This document shows, one piece after another, positions 47,231 through 55,642 of a stretch of DNA of 64,000 nucleotides. The stretch is from NCBI RefSeq assembly GCF_001709345.1, contig NZ_MDTQ01000001.1, positions 1,711,108 to 1,775,107 on the forward strand. Reading direction: 5' to 3'. This DNA comes from Terasakiispira papahanaumokuakeensis (GTDB lineage: Bacteria > Pseudomonadota > Gammaproteobacteria > Pseudomonadales > Halomonadaceae). Position 1 is the first letter of the stretch, and every line of letters begins with the position of its first letter. Below the pieces are notes generated by a model. It did not search any database and was not told the origin of the DNA. It saw only the letters and a program-made list of their open reading frames with translations. Both the position numbers and the translations under genes were made by a program.

Positions 47231-47782
47231 ATGGACACGCTTACACGGAAACCCTTTGTATTTCTACGACATGGCCAGAGCACCCACAACCAGTTACAGC
47301 GGATAGCCGGCCATTTGGATGTTCAGCTAACCGACCAGGGGCGGCAAGAAGCCTATCATGCCTCACAGCTTCTCAATCAAAAGGTGTGGCCCCTCGTGAT
47401 CAGCAGTCCGCTCATTCGCGCGCTAGAAACCGCCCAAATTGCGTCGGGGCGAGATCCCGACCACCAAGATGCACGGCTGGCTGAACGCCACTGGGGTGAG
47501 CTAGAAGACAACCCCGTGCCTAGGGCCATGCATTACAGAATGACACCCCCTGGGGGCGAACCCTGGGAAGATTTTGTCACACGCACCATTGCTGGCTTGA
47601 ATGACGCCTTAACCCATGATCAGATCCCACTTATTGTCGGTCACTCAGGGCTCATCCGCGTCATCCGTCATCTCTCAAATGGCGAACCTTCTGGCCCCCG
47701 AACGCCCAATGCGCGCCCCTTATTGATCCAACCGGTGAATCAGCATCAGTGGGATATCAGCCTCTGGCACCCCAACACCTAA
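47231..47782 (+). CDS. Histidine phosphatase family protein
   Basis: A 183-aa member of the histidine phosphatase (phosphoglycerate mutase-like) superfamily. FLRHGQSTHNQ carries the catalytic RHG, ISSPLIRALETAQIA the second Arg, ERHWGELED the acid region and VGHSGLIRV the second His. The substrate is unknown; small members include alpha-ribazole phosphatase and SixA-type enzymes. ATG at 47231 is preceded by AAGG at 11 bases; an in-frame start at 47201 is less likely. Confidence 0.9.
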   Translation: MDTLTRKPFVFLRHGQSTHNQLQRIAGHLDVQLTDQGRQEAYHASQLLNQKVWPLVISSPLIRALETAQIASGRDPDHQDARLAERHWGELEDNPVPRAMHYRMTPPGGEPWEDFVTRTIAGLNDALTHDQIPLIVGHSGLIRVIRHLSNGEPSGPRTPNARPLLIQPVNQHQWDISLWHPNT

Positions 47783-47890
47783 AAGCACTTGAAGGGCTTT
47801 ATCAGCGCACACTGGTCGCCTCTCACGCCCTCATAAGCCAGCAAAGCAAGCTAAAAAACAACCTAGACAAAACAAACGAGAGAAAACACG

Positions 47891-48673
47891 CTAGATAAAA
47901 AACTGGCTGGGGGAGCGGCCCAACTGGGCTTTAAAAGCCTCACCAAAGGCAGAAATTGAATCATAGCCGCAGGCTAGAGCCACATCCGTCACTGGGTGGT
48001 GCTGCTGCAAGAGTGCCAGCGCATGAATAATTCTCAAACGTTGGCGCCATTGCTGAAAGGTCATACCAGTTTGAAGTCTAAACAAGCGACTGACACTACG
48101 ACCACTTAGCCCCACCGCTGCGCCCAACTGATCAATCCCCCAACGACACCCCGGCTGATCCTGTAAATGCTGGCAAACCATTGATAACCGCTTATCAGAA
48201 GGCATCGGCAACTCTAGCTCCACCAACGTCTGCTGTTGCAGTTCATCTAAAAGCACTTGGGCCAAGCGGCCATGAGCGGAGTCTTCATCATAATCCAACG
48301 GCAGCTGACAAAACCGAATCAGCAGCTCACGACAAAGCGGTGAAATCTCACACACCAAAGGGCGCTGCCAACTCGGGAGATCCAGCAAAGCCGCTTGAAC
48401 ATAGAGGCCCCGCATTTTGGCCGCCCCATCTGACACTACTTGATGCCGAACCCCGACAGGAATCCAGATGCCATAATGAGGAGGCGCCACAAACTCAACC
48501 TCCGGCGTTTTAACCTTAAGAATGCCCTCAGCCGCGTATGAAAACTGCCCCCAGGCATGTTGATGCCAAGCCGTAATACTGCCCTCGTCGCCCCAACTCT
48601 CAGGACGCGCCCAAATGGGACGCGGTAACGTCTCTAACGGCGGAACCGCCCTTGCTTGTCTGGTAAGCGACAT
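47891..48673 (-). CDS. AraC-family transcriptional regulator (NimR-like)
   Basis: A 260-aa regulator with an N-terminal cupin-type sensor domain (HQHAWGQFSYAAEGILKV, IPVGVRHQV) and a C-terminal double helix-turn-helix (about 160-260) with LGAAVGLSGRSVSRLFRLQT and VALACGYDSISAFGEAFKAQ. Cupin-AraC proteins of this size, such as NimR, usually control a divergent transporter gene. Here the divergent neighbour is the SBF symporter, 75 bp away, so that is the likely target. AGGA is 7 bases before the ATG. Confidence 0.9.
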   Translation of the reverse strand: MSLTRQARAVPPLETLPRPIWARPESWGDEGSITAWHQHAWGQFSYAAEGILKVKTPEVEFVAPPHYGIWIPVGVRHQVVSDGAAKMRGLYVQAALLDLPSWQRPLVCEISPLCRELLIRFCQLPLDYDEDSAHGRLAQVLLDELQQQTLVELELPMPSDKRLSMVCQHLQDQPGCRWGIDQLGAAVGLSGRSVSRLFRLQTGMTFQQWRQRLRIIHALALLQQHHPVTDVALACGYDSISAFGEAFKAQLGRSPSQFFI

Positions 48674-48748
48674 ATTTTGTCCTGATAACGATTGCAGGAA
48701 AAACTGTACCCCTTAATCTGAGCATCCAGTCCAATCAAAGCAAGCTCA

Positions 48749-49771
48749 ATGTTTATGCTCAATTTATTGAATATCATTAAAAAAGAGTGGTTTCTGGTCG
48801 GCATGTTAGGAGCCATTGTTGTTGCCATACTCGCCCCAGCCTTAGGACAGAACCAAGGTGCCCTACACCTTGAAACCGTCACCCATATTGGCATTGCCAT
48901 TATCTTCTTTTTACACGGCATTGGGTTATCACCAGAAAAAATTCGCTCGGGTCTGAGTAACTGGCGCCTGCACCTTGCCATTCAAATCACGACCTTTGGG
49001 ATTTACCCCCTGATTTGGATCATCAGCCATCAAGGTTTTTACGCCCTATTCCCCACCTCACTGGCCATTGGCTTTTGCTACCTGCTCGTATTGCCCAGCA
49101 CCATTTCATCATCCGTTGCGATGACAGCCATTGGCAAAGGGAACGTACCCGGCGCAATTTTTAACGCCTCACTCTCCAGTGTCTTAGGCGTGATACTGAC
49201 CCCATTATTGATGGGGCTGCTCACCACTCAATCCCACATCAGCGGTGCTCAGGAACTCTCAAACACCATCACCACCGTAGCCCAAACACTGCTTCTCCCC
49301 ATGCTCATTGGCCAACTCTGTCGCCCCTTTCTCGCCGCGCCACTCCAACGCTATCGGGCCATTACCGGCAAAATCGATAAATGGGTCATTATTTTGATCG
49401 TACTGAATGCATTCAGTAACTCAGTCGCTGACCATATTTGGCAAGATTTCTCCTTAAGCTCACTGATCAGCTCAATCCTGATTTGCTGTGTCATTTTAAT
49501 CATCATCTGCACACTGCTACAGCATGGCTCGCGATGGTTAAAGTTCAATCATGAAGATGAAGTCGCCACTGTCTTTTGCGGCACAAAGAAAACCCTTGCC
49601 GCGGGCATTCCCATGGCCCAAGTGATTTTTGGTGGCTCCCCCGACCTCGGCATGATCCTACTCCCCATCATGCTTTACCACCCGATACAGCTGTTCTACT
49701 GCGCCTTCCTCGCCAACCGTTACGCGGCACAAGCCCCCGACACCCCCCTTGAAAGCAACACAACCCCCTGA
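48749..49771 (+). CDS. Bile acid:sodium symporter (SBF/YfeH-type) family transporter
   Basis: A 340-aa inner-membrane protein with about ten hydrophobic helices. The family signatures FFLHGIGLSPEKIRSG and LPSTISSSVAMTAIGKGN (the latter one of the crossed helices) are present, placing it in the YfeH branch of the SBF-like group. Substrates of bacterial members are mostly unknown; bile acids are unlikely in a free-living host. ATG codons at 48749 and 48755 are both possible. A divergent AraC regulator probably controls it. Confidence 0.88.
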   Translation: MFMLNLLNIIKKEWFLVGMLGAIVVAILAPALGQNQGALHLETVTHIGIAIIFFLHGIGLSPEKIRSGLSNWRLHLAIQITTFGIYPLIWIISHQGFYALFPTSLAIGFCYLLVLPSTISSSVAMTAIGKGNVPGAIFNASLSSVLGVILTPLLMGLLTTQSHISGAQELSNTITTVAQTLLLPMLIGQLCRPFLAAPLQRYRAITGKIDKWVIILIVLNAFSNSVADHIWQDFSLSSLISSILICCVILIIICTLLQHGSRWLKFNHEDEVATVFCGTKKTLAAGIPMAQVIFGGSPDLGMILLPIMLYHPIQLFYCAFLANRYAAQAPDTPLESNTTP

Positions 49772-49780
49772 CCGCCAAAC

Positions 49781-49803
49781 GGCAGACGCTCCCAACGTCT
49801 GCC
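49781..49803 (+). terminator. Terminator-like hairpin after the SBF symporter gene
   Basis: GGCAGACG and CGTCTGCC form an 8-bp stem around CTCCCAA, 10 bases after the stop codon. No T-run follows. Confidence 0.5.
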
Positions 49804-49899
49804 CATTAGCATTTCCCTCAAGGCTAGAACCGTATATGTTGGTGTTATGGCAACGTTTCGGCATTAAATAATGAAGAATAATCACGGATGGAGAAATAA

Positions 49900-50580
49900 A
49901 TGAAAGGCCTACGTGTTCAAGACACACTTAATTTCAACGGCAATGGCCATAAAGCAGGCATTATCGTAGACGATGTATTAATTGGTTTAGACCAACATAA
50001 GCTCGACTCAGTAGATGGGCTTATCAAACTCATGCAGATGCTCGACGGCGCTGAATGCATAATCACATTAGTACGAAAAGGCGAGCTAAAAAAAGTAACG
50101 GTTACGTCTGGGTCTTTGGGGCTATCACTCGTACCCGTCGACATCGAAAATACTTTCTATAACGTTAACCCAGATGATGAAGCCTTTAAGAATCACTTTG
50201 ACACAGTAGATGATCAATTCAACCTGCAAAAAAATCTTGAAAAGATCATCGTCACAACCACACCAGAGGTAGACGGCCACAAGGTCGTCAAAAATTTAGG
50301 TGTCATCGGTGCGGAGTGTGCTTTTGGCATGAACATCCTCAAAGATCTTTTTGCTTCAGTCAGAGATGTGACTGGTGGGCGCAGTGGCGCCATTCAAAGC
50401 ACTCTGCGTGATGCTCGTGAAGCCAGCCTTGCAGACCTCAAAAAAGAAGCCAACCAAAAAGGCGCGAATGCCGTGATCGGCGTCAACCTTGATTACAGTG
50501 AGTTCTCAGGCGGCGGGAAATCAATGCTGTTCGTTGCAGTAACAGGTACAGCCGTATTGATTGAACCGACTGAATCATAA
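49900..50580 (+). CDS. PDZ-like domain fused to a YbjQ (UPF0145) domain
   Basis: A 226-aa cytoplasmic protein. Residues about 15-80 look like a PDZ domain: [20 protein letters not shown] followed by a strand-rich [17 protein letters not shown]. Residues about 114-222 are a YbjQ/DUF74 domain with [20 protein letters not shown], the loop [19 protein letters not shown] and [14 protein letters not shown], the normal family motifs. YbjQ proteins are usually about 105-aa stand-alone pentamers of unknown role, sometimes called heavy-metal-binding. There is no signal peptide. I have not seen this fusion described. The PDZ call is by pattern and less sure than YbjQ. Confidence 0.8.
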   Translation: MKGLRVQDTLNFNGNGHKAGIIVDDVLIGLDQHKLDSVDGLIKLMQMLDGAECIITLVRKGELKKVTVTSGSLGLSLVPVDIENTFYNVNPDDEAFKNHFDTVDDQFNLQKNLEKIIVTTTPEVDGHKVVKNLGVIGAECAFGMNILKDLFASVRDVTGGRSGAIQSTLRDAREASLADLKKEANQKGANAVIGVNLDYSEFSGGGKSMLFVAVTGTAVLIEPTES

Positions 50581-50603
50581 GACGGCCCCAGACGAATCAA
50601 CAC

Positions 50604-50650
50604 CCGGCCTATCGCCTCATGGAGGGCATGTCTCTCATGGTGATGGCCGG
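50604..50650 (+). terminator. Long imperfect hairpin after the PDZ-YbjQ gene
   Basis: CCGGCC at 50604 pairs with GGCCGG at 50645, and the inner ATCGCCTCATG/CATGGTGAT segments also pair with small bulges. It probably ends the PDZ-YbjQ transcript or structures the leader of the next ORFs. Confidence 0.45.
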
Positions 50651-50686
50651 TTGCTATATGCTTTGAGGCCTGAATACTGAGGTGTA

Positions 50687-50806
50687 ATGATCGATCATGC
50701 GCTGAAAGATCCTAGTGACGCTGAGTTTTGCTGGAAGTGCTTGACGGCGTTTAGACAATGGCCTGAACTGGATGCCGAAGGAAGGCGCAAGGGAAAACCC
50801 AAGTAG
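50687..50806 (+). CDS. Candidate 39-aa small protein
   Basis: A short ORF starting MIDHALKDPSDAEFCWKCL and ending RRKGKPK. GAGGT is 4-5 bases before the ATG, codon use looks ordinary, and the stop is 20 bases before the GTG of the membrane protein gene, so the two could be co-translated. It has a CWKC pair and a basic tail. I recognise no family. It could also be the leftover end of a larger gene. Confidence 0.4.
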   Translation: MIDHALKDPSDAEFCWKCLTAFRQWPELDAEGRRKGKPK

Positions 50807-50826
50807 GGATAGGAAGAGGACATAGA

Positions 50827-51702
50827 GTGGCAGAACAAGATCAGCAGCAGGAGCATCATGCTGGAAGTTGCGAACAACCGGAAAATAAAAAAATTCCATC
50901 GATGACTTGGTGGTTGGCTAGCCCTGGCCTTTTGCTGACCATCGCGGGTGTCATCGGTTCAGCATCTCACATTGGGGATAACGCCTATTGCGCAGGAGCC
51001 ATATTATTAGGAGGCCTAATGCTTACCGTTGCATTATGTCTTCATAAGAAAGCTTCCTGGTCCATTGATGCTGAACTCAAATCGAGTGCGACTTTTATCC
51101 TTATCATAGGTAGTGTCTTATCCTTAGCCCTATTTATGGCTGCTATAGTCTTATTCCCGCTACCATTTGTAATCACTCAACAGGGTATTGAGACATTCTT
51201 TAATAATGGTACATCTATCGCTAAAGTCCTTGCTGGTGGCGCTGCATTAGCTGCCTTTTACGCGACAATGCATCGGTCGAGCCAAACACAAAAACAACTT
51301 GATCATCATCGAGTCATAGAACTAAAAGCGCTAGAAGATGAGATAGAGAATTCAAAACACATATTGATATACTTACATCGGCATTTAGAATCAATACTTC
51401 ACAAAACCACCAGTATAAACTTTGAAGACATCAATATAATAGAGAGCTTCATCAATAAATACAATAAAATAACTGATTTTGAAAAAAAAGCCCCCAGCTT
51501 ATCAGTCAAAATTTTCAATATCGAAGCATCAATACAACGGGCAAAAAAACACCAAAAAGACAACAACACACAAAAATTAAACCTAGAACTACAAGGAATA
51601 GAAAATACATTAACGGCAATGAAATCAGAAATTATTATATCTTATAATAACTGGGCAAAAGTCACTTCATTAACTTTCCAAAAAAAATCAATATATAGAT
51701 AG
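50827..51702 (+). CDS. AT-rich four-helix membrane protein with long cytoplasmic coiled coil
   Basis: A 291-aa protein of unknown family. Hydrophobic helices are at about 28-48, 54-72, 88-115 and 131-147; the remaining 145 residues are charged, helical and rich in Lys/Asn/Ile/Glu. The last 350 bases are AT-rich; two 60-base lines I counted (51361 and 51541) are 30% GC, well below neighbouring genes. The start is GTG at 50827 with AGAGGA in place. It lies just beyond the 3' end of tRNA-Ser, a common site for acquired DNA, and is followed by a terminator. The gene looks horizontally acquired. Function not inferred. Confidence 0.7.
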   Translation: MAEQDQQQEHHAGSCEQPENKKIPSMTWWLASPGLLLTIAGVIGSASHIGDNAYCAGAILLGGLMLTVALCLHKKASWSIDAELKSSATFILIIGSVLSLALFMAAIVLFPLPFVITQQGIETFFNNGTSIAKVLAGGAALAAFYATMHRSSQTQKQLDHHRVIELKALEDEIENSKHILIYLHRHLESILHKTTSINFEDINIIESFINKYNKITDFEKKAPSLSVKIFNIEASIQRAKKHQKDNNTQKLNLELQGIENTLTAMKSEIIISYNNWAKVTSLTFQKKSIYR

Positions 51703-51799
51703 AAAGCCCCTACAAAAAATAAACTCAAAGCTATCTGCCTACTTCTGAGGCTAAAATACCTTAGAGAATCTACCGCGACCAAAGTCAACGATCACAACG

Positions 51800-51834
51800 A
51801 AAAAAGGGGCATCAGTTTTACTGATGCCCCTTTT
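51800..51834. terminator. Strong bidirectional terminator
   Basis: AAAAGGGGCATCAGT pairs perfectly over 15 bp with its complement around a TTT loop. On the minus strand it is followed by a T-run and ends the tRNA-Ser transcript; it can also end the membrane protein gene. Confidence 0.92.
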
Positions 51835-51842
51835 AGGAATAT

Positions 51843-51933
51843 TGGCGGAGGGACAGGGATTCGAACCCTGGAAGGGCTATTAACCCTTGCCGGTTTTCAA
51901 GACCGGTGCATTCAACCGCTCTGCCATCCCTCC
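51843..51933 (-). tRNA. tRNA-Ser (anticodon UGA)
   Basis: A 91-base tRNA including the encoded CCA. The acceptor stem GGAGGGA pairs with TCCCTCC, the anticodon stem CCGGT/ACCGG frames CTTGAAA with anticodon TGA, a long variable arm follows as expected for serine, and the T-arm is GGTTCGAATCC-type (CAGGGTTCGAATCCCTG). Confidence 0.97.
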
Positions 51934-51944
51934 GACGGATGTGA

Positions 51945-51973
51945 ATATTACTGATATGCCCTTTTGGGGTCAA
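51945..51973 (-). promoter_or_regulatory. Sigma-70 promoter of tRNA-Ser
   Basis: On the minus strand TTGACC (-35, 51973-51968) and TAATAT (-10, 51950-51945) are separated by exactly 17 bases, and the tRNA begins about 11 bases after the -10 box. Confidence 0.8.
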
Positions 51974-52070
51974 CCCTTTTTTTGAGATTTTTTTAAAATT
52001 CTTTCAGTAGTATCAGCAAGTTGCGATTACGGGCTTGTCAAGCCCCTAGTTATCAGTAGGTCAATCTGGC

Positions 52071-53315
52071 TCATGACTCTTCCGCTGAGGTGTCGCGTTT
52101 AATCCCCAGCAGCTGTTCGACGGCAGCCAGTTGGGCTCGTGAGGTATCAGAGAGTTTGAGGCGGGCTCGGTTGGTCAGTCCACCTGGGGCAAGTTTTTCA
52201 AACGCAGGGACTTGATCCATCCGAGGGAGGTCAACCTGGCGGTCAGTACCGATGGCGGCATGCAGTTGCGCCACAATCAGGATGTCCTGGTAAAGCGGTT
52301 TGTGGCCGGGGGTACGAATAAACCAGTCATGGCAATGTTTGACGGTTTGTACGATGCCTTCATCAAAACGCCAGTACTGCAGCAGAATGACCGATAAGGG
52401 CAGCCCGAGTAAAGTTAACCAGCGCTGTACTTGCACTTCGTTAGCTGGGTCGCGGGTTTCCAAGAAGCTGAGCAGCATGAGTTCACCAATATTGTGCACC
52501 AGCCCGGTCAGTAAGGCACGCTCAGGATCAAGCTCGGTACAACTCTGCGCCAACAGTTGCGATAAGCTGCCCACGGCAATGGCACGCCGCCAAGCGGCTT
52601 CGATATCTCGTTTCACCCAGCGCTTGTGACCATGGAAGAGTTGCTGCAATGCAAAGCTCAAGACCAGTTCTCGGGTGACATTGATCCCCAGACGGGTGAC
52701 CGCTTCAATACAGCTACGGGTGCGCGTTTTACCTCGGTATAAGGGGGAGTTAGCCGCAGAGATCAAGCGACTGACAATGAAAGGGTCAGCCTCGATCACT
52801 GGGGCCAAGTCTTCCGGCGCCAAATCAGGCTCGCGATCCGCCATTTGGCGCACTTTATGTGCAACCTCCGGCATGATGGGCACTTGGAACTGACCAGAGC
52901 TCAATGCCTTGCGAATATCAATGAGTAATTGCTGGGCTTCAGCATCTTGTAACTGGAAATCATTGGCTTGAGCCGCGGCTTTCTCAACCAGTGAAGCCAA
53001 CAAATCAGGATGCACCACCAATAAACGGCAAGGCCCTTCAGCCAAGACTTCGTAACGTGTAGGGCGTAACCGCGCCAGGCTCAAGCGTGCTCTTTCGGAG
53101 CCTGCTTCAATGATTTCAACATGATCCTGGTCGTCATGCAGCGCCACTTTGCCTTTCATTAGAAAGAATTCTTGGGGGGTAAAAGAGCCTAACGGCAGAA
53201 TCAGCTCACCTTTTTCATGGCATTCGTAAACCCGAAGATGCGGCTTTACCAGAATCAGCTGCTCATCAGTCAAGCGGCGAAACTGTTCGAAGTGACGCAG
53301 ATCGGCAAGCTTCAT
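52071..53315 (-). CDS. Cyclic-nucleotide-binding-like + HDOD domain protein
   Basis: A 414-aa cytoplasmic signalling protein. Residues about 8-125 look like a cNMP-binding/Crp-type beta-roll (ELILPLGSFTPQEFFLMKGKVAL split as LPLGSFTPQEFFLMKGKVAL), though the phosphate-binding cassette is not typical, so ligand binding is uncertain. Residues about 145-345 are an HDOD domain with FQVPIMPEVAHKVRQM, the ADPFIVSRLISAANS loop, GINVTRELVLSFALQQLF and LLTGLVHNIGELMLL. HDOD proteins affect motility, c-di-GMP and biofilm signalling without known enzyme activity. The gene is 46 bp after the RNase J gene on the same strand and is probably co-transcribed. Confidence 0.87.
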   Translation of the reverse strand: MKLADLRHFEQFRRLTDEQLILVKPHLRVYECHEKGELILPLGSFTPQEFFLMKGKVALHDDQDHVEIIEAGSERARLSLARLRPTRYEVLAEGPCRLLVVHPDLLASLVEKAAAQANDFQLQDAEAQQLLIDIRKALSSGQFQVPIMPEVAHKVRQMADREPDLAPEDLAPVIEADPFIVSRLISAANSPLYRGKTRTRSCIEAVTRLGINVTRELVLSFALQQLFHGHKRWVKRDIEAAWRRAIAVGSLSQLLAQSCTELDPERALLTGLVHNIGELMLLSFLETRDPANEVQVQRWLTLLGLPLSVILLQYWRFDEGIVQTVKHCHDWFIRTPGHKPLYQDILIVAQLHAAIGTDRQVDLPRMDQVPAFEKLAPGGLTNRARLKLSDTSRAQLAAVEQLLGIKRDTSAEES

Positions 53316-53361
53316 GAAAACTCCTGTCTAAAAGGCTCTAGCGTAAACAATGCTAGATAAG

Positions 53362-54972
53362 TTATTCATTGGGGATCAGGTCAACCAGGATCAAGGGACG
53401 CTTGCCCCATTGCTGCCAACACCAACGTTCCAGTTGGACTTTTAGCCGAGACGGATTGGCTGGTGTACCAGATTGTAATTGGGTCTGCAGCCACTGGTGT
53501 AATGTCGCTAGATCCAGACTGAGCCCAGGTGCTTGGATCTTGACCGTGTCCCCAGGGCCAATACGCACTTGCAATAGACCTTGCTCTGCCAGCTGTCGAC
53601 GCTGGTCAAGCAGGGCACTATCCGGCGCTAGCAGGCGATGCCCATCCACAAGCCAGCGCCCGTGCGGTACCTCGCCCAGCCGCTGTAAAGTCGGCGCGAG
53701 TTGCATCAGCTCGCCATCGCTCACAATTTGGCACTCAATCCCTTTTCGCATGGCCAGTTGCGCATGGGCCTGCTGATGCCGAAACTCGCCATGAACGGGT
53801 ACCAGGCGTTTCGGTTTGAGCCAGTCATACAGTAACGCAAGCTCTTCTTGGCAAGGATGACCAGACGCATGGATAAGCGCATTTCTCGACGTGATCAAAT
53901 CCACTTTGAGGCGCAGTAGCGCGTTGATCAACCGTTCGACAGCCAACTCGTTACCAGGAATGGTTTTGGCCGAAAGCAACACATGATCACCCGCTTCCAG
54001 CTCAAGGCTCGGGTGCAGGCCTGTCGCCAAACGCGATAAGGCGGCTTCAGGCTCCCCCTGACTACCAGTGCAGATCCAGAGCTGTTCGTGCCGAGGCAAA
54101 AAGCCTGCATCACGAGGGCTGATGGGATTAGGGAAGTCATTCAAGTAGCCGCAGGCTTTACCCGCATGATAGAGGCGCCACATGCTGCGCCCTAACAAGG
54201 TGACAAAACGTTGGGATTGTTGAGCAACTTTGCCCAACGCAGCCAGGCGCGCAATATTACTGGCAAAACAACTGACAACCACCCGGTGTTCCAGCGGTTG
54301 AATAGTCTTAGCTAATCCCTGAGCGACTTGTTGTTCCGAAACGCTGTGACCCGCAACCGGTGCATTAGTGGAATCCCCCACCACCACATCGACCCCTTCT
54401 CGCCCCAATGCTTGCAAACGAGATGTGGCCAACCCGTGACCCACCCCAGGTGATGGGTCAATTTTCCAGTCACCCGTATGGTAGATCAGTCGATCTCCAG
54501 CCTTAATGGCTAAGCCAAAAGCTTCAGGAATCGAATGGGTGACAGGGATCCACTCAACCTCAAACATACCGATCCGATAAGATTGACCGGCGACCACTTG
54601 ATGCATCGCAGGCCAAGTCTGGCGGTTGTCCAGCCGATCACGAATCAGATGCTGAGCGAAAGGGGTGGCGTACAGCGGGCAATTCAGGCGTGACCACAAA
54701 TGAGGCAGCGCCCCAATGTGGTCTTCATGGGCATGGGTGATCACCAAAGCATCCAGCTGAATACCTAAATCGATCAAGGCATCAAGACTGGGTACGGTCG
54801 TACCTGTCCCCCCAGGGGCATCATTTAAGAAACCTTGACCACAATCGACCGCGATCCAACTGCCCTGATAAGTGTATAGATAAAAATTGGCTCCAATTTC
54901 ACCTGCACCACCTAAAGGCAGCAGACAAGGTTCTTTGGCATGGTGTAGCCACTCATCGGGTGGTTGTTTCAC
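53362..54972 (-). CDS. rnj: Ribonuclease J-like metallo-beta-lactamase RNase
   Basis: A 536-aa RNase J-type endo/5'-exonuclease of the metallo-beta-lactamase/beta-CASP class. The metal-binding motif HAHEDHIG is at residues 80-87, TGDWKID provides the next ligand, the beta-CASP motifs CTGSQGEPEAALSRLA and IHASGHPCQEE are present, and LVPVHGEFRH follows. RNase J is typical of Gram-positives but occurs in several gammaproteobacteria alongside RNase E. The start is GTG at 54972 with AAGGGG upstream. It forms a pair with the cNMP-HDOD gene. The symbol follows the usual naming for gammaproteobacterial RNase J. Confidence 0.88.
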   Translation of the reverse strand: MKQPPDEWLHHAKEPCLLPLGGAGEIGANFYLYTYQGSWIAVDCGQGFLNDAPGGTGTTVPSLDALIDLGIQLDALVITHAHEDHIGALPHLWSRLNCPLYATPFAQHLIRDRLDNRQTWPAMHQVVAGQSYRIGMFEVEWIPVTHSIPEAFGLAIKAGDRLIYHTGDWKIDPSPGVGHGLATSRLQALGREGVDVVVGDSTNAPVAGHSVSEQQVAQGLAKTIQPLEHRVVVSCFASNIARLAALGKVAQQSQRFVTLLGRSMWRLYHAGKACGYLNDFPNPISPRDAGFLPRHEQLWICTGSQGEPEAALSRLATGLHPSLELEAGDHVLLSAKTIPGNELAVERLINALLRLKVDLITSRNALIHASGHPCQEELALLYDWLKPKRLVPVHGEFRHQQAHAQLAMRKGIECQIVSDGELMQLAPTLQRLGEVPHGRWLVDGHRLLAPDSALLDQRRQLAEQGLLQVRIGPGDTVKIQAPGLSLDLATLHQWLQTQLQSGTPANPSRLKVQLERWCWQQWGKRPLILVDLIPNE

Positions 54973-55048
54973 ATTGATCCCCTTTCCTGTTCTTTTGGAT
55001 CATATCGTATGCCAGCTGTTCAGCTCAGTCACGCCGCAACCCATCAAC

Positions 55049-55096
55049 ATGAACACAACACTCGATGAACACAACAATCGATGAACACAGCACTCG
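55049..55096. repeat. 16-bp unit in three tandem copies
   Basis: ATGAACACAACACTCG, ATGAACACAACAATCG and ATGAACACAGCACTCG follow each other without gaps, each differing by one base from the first. Confidence 0.93.
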
Positions 55097-55166
55097 AAAA
55101 AGCCTCTACCAAAAGTGAAGCGGATCTTGCCGGTAAAAATTTCCTAAAATTTTGTTCAAAAAGGGG

Positions 55167-55195
55167 TTTTCAAATCCAAACAGTCTCCATATAAT
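55167..55195 (+). promoter_or_regulatory. Sigma-70 promoter upstream of tRNA-Pro
   Basis: A perfect TATAAT (55190-55195) with TTTTCA 17 bases upstream as a partial -35, followed by a GC-containing stretch as is common in stable RNA promoters. Confidence 0.65.
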
Positions 55196-55301
55196 ACGCC
55201 TCGCTCTCACAGGAAAGGTGTTCAAAACACCATTCACTATGATGATAAATCCCCAATGATCATAGGCCTAATTAGCAGTATAGGATGTGAAGCATCGATG
55301 A

Positions 55302-55378
55302 CGGAGCGTGGCGCAGTTTGGTAGCGCACTTGCATGGGGTGCAAGGGGTCGCAGGTTCGAATCCTGTCGCTCCGACCA
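55302..55378 (+). tRNA. tRNA-Pro (anticodon GGG)
   Basis: A 77-base tRNA with encoded CCA. The acceptor stem CGGAGCG pairs with CGCTCCG, the D-arm has GGCGCAGTTTGGTAGCGC, the anticodon stem CTTGC/GCAAG frames ATGGGGT with anticodon GGG, and the T-arm is CAGGTTCGAATCCTG. Confidence 0.97.
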
Positions 55379-55380
55379 TT

Positions 55381-55413
55381 AAAAAAAGCCAGCCTACGGG
55401 TTGGCTTTTTTTT
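55381..55413 (+). terminator. Rho-independent terminator of tRNA-Pro
   Basis: AAAAAGCCAGCC and GGTTGGCTTTTT pair with one G-T wobble around TACG, followed by further T residues. Confidence 0.92.
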
Positions 55414-55642
55414 GTCTGCTTTTCAAGATCACTGGCGCACCTGAGTCTAATTCTCCCCGACCAAAAAGCACTTGCATACCAAGAATCTTTAACAGAATCT
55501 CTTCATATCGCCTCTTAACATCACTTTTAGACAATCGCTTCTGGGCGTGTTTGCACTGAACTCTGTCATTAAAACTGATCGCATGATCACCTATGATCAA
55601 TGTAGCGTTCATCAACACCAGACTCAGCAGAAGGCCATTGCT

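Larger units (their letters stand above)
54973..55301. other. 329-bp gap between the RNase J gene and tRNA-Pro
   Basis: Contains the start side of the RNase J gene, a 16-bp x 3 tandem repeat at 55049-55096 and a sigma-70 promoter at 55167-55195 reading toward tRNA-Pro. The TSS-to-tRNA distance is about 100 bases, so a leader is transcribed and processed. Confidence 0.7.

Noticed and set aside
50654-50899. Minus-strand hydrophobic frame over the small ORF and membrane gene start
   Set aside because: The plus-strand frames have better start signals and the minus frame lacks one.
51843-51933. tRNA-Ser as an integration site with a flanking repeat
   Set aside because: I looked for a second copy of the tRNA 3' end between about 49.7 and 51.8 kb and saw none, so no att pair is claimed.
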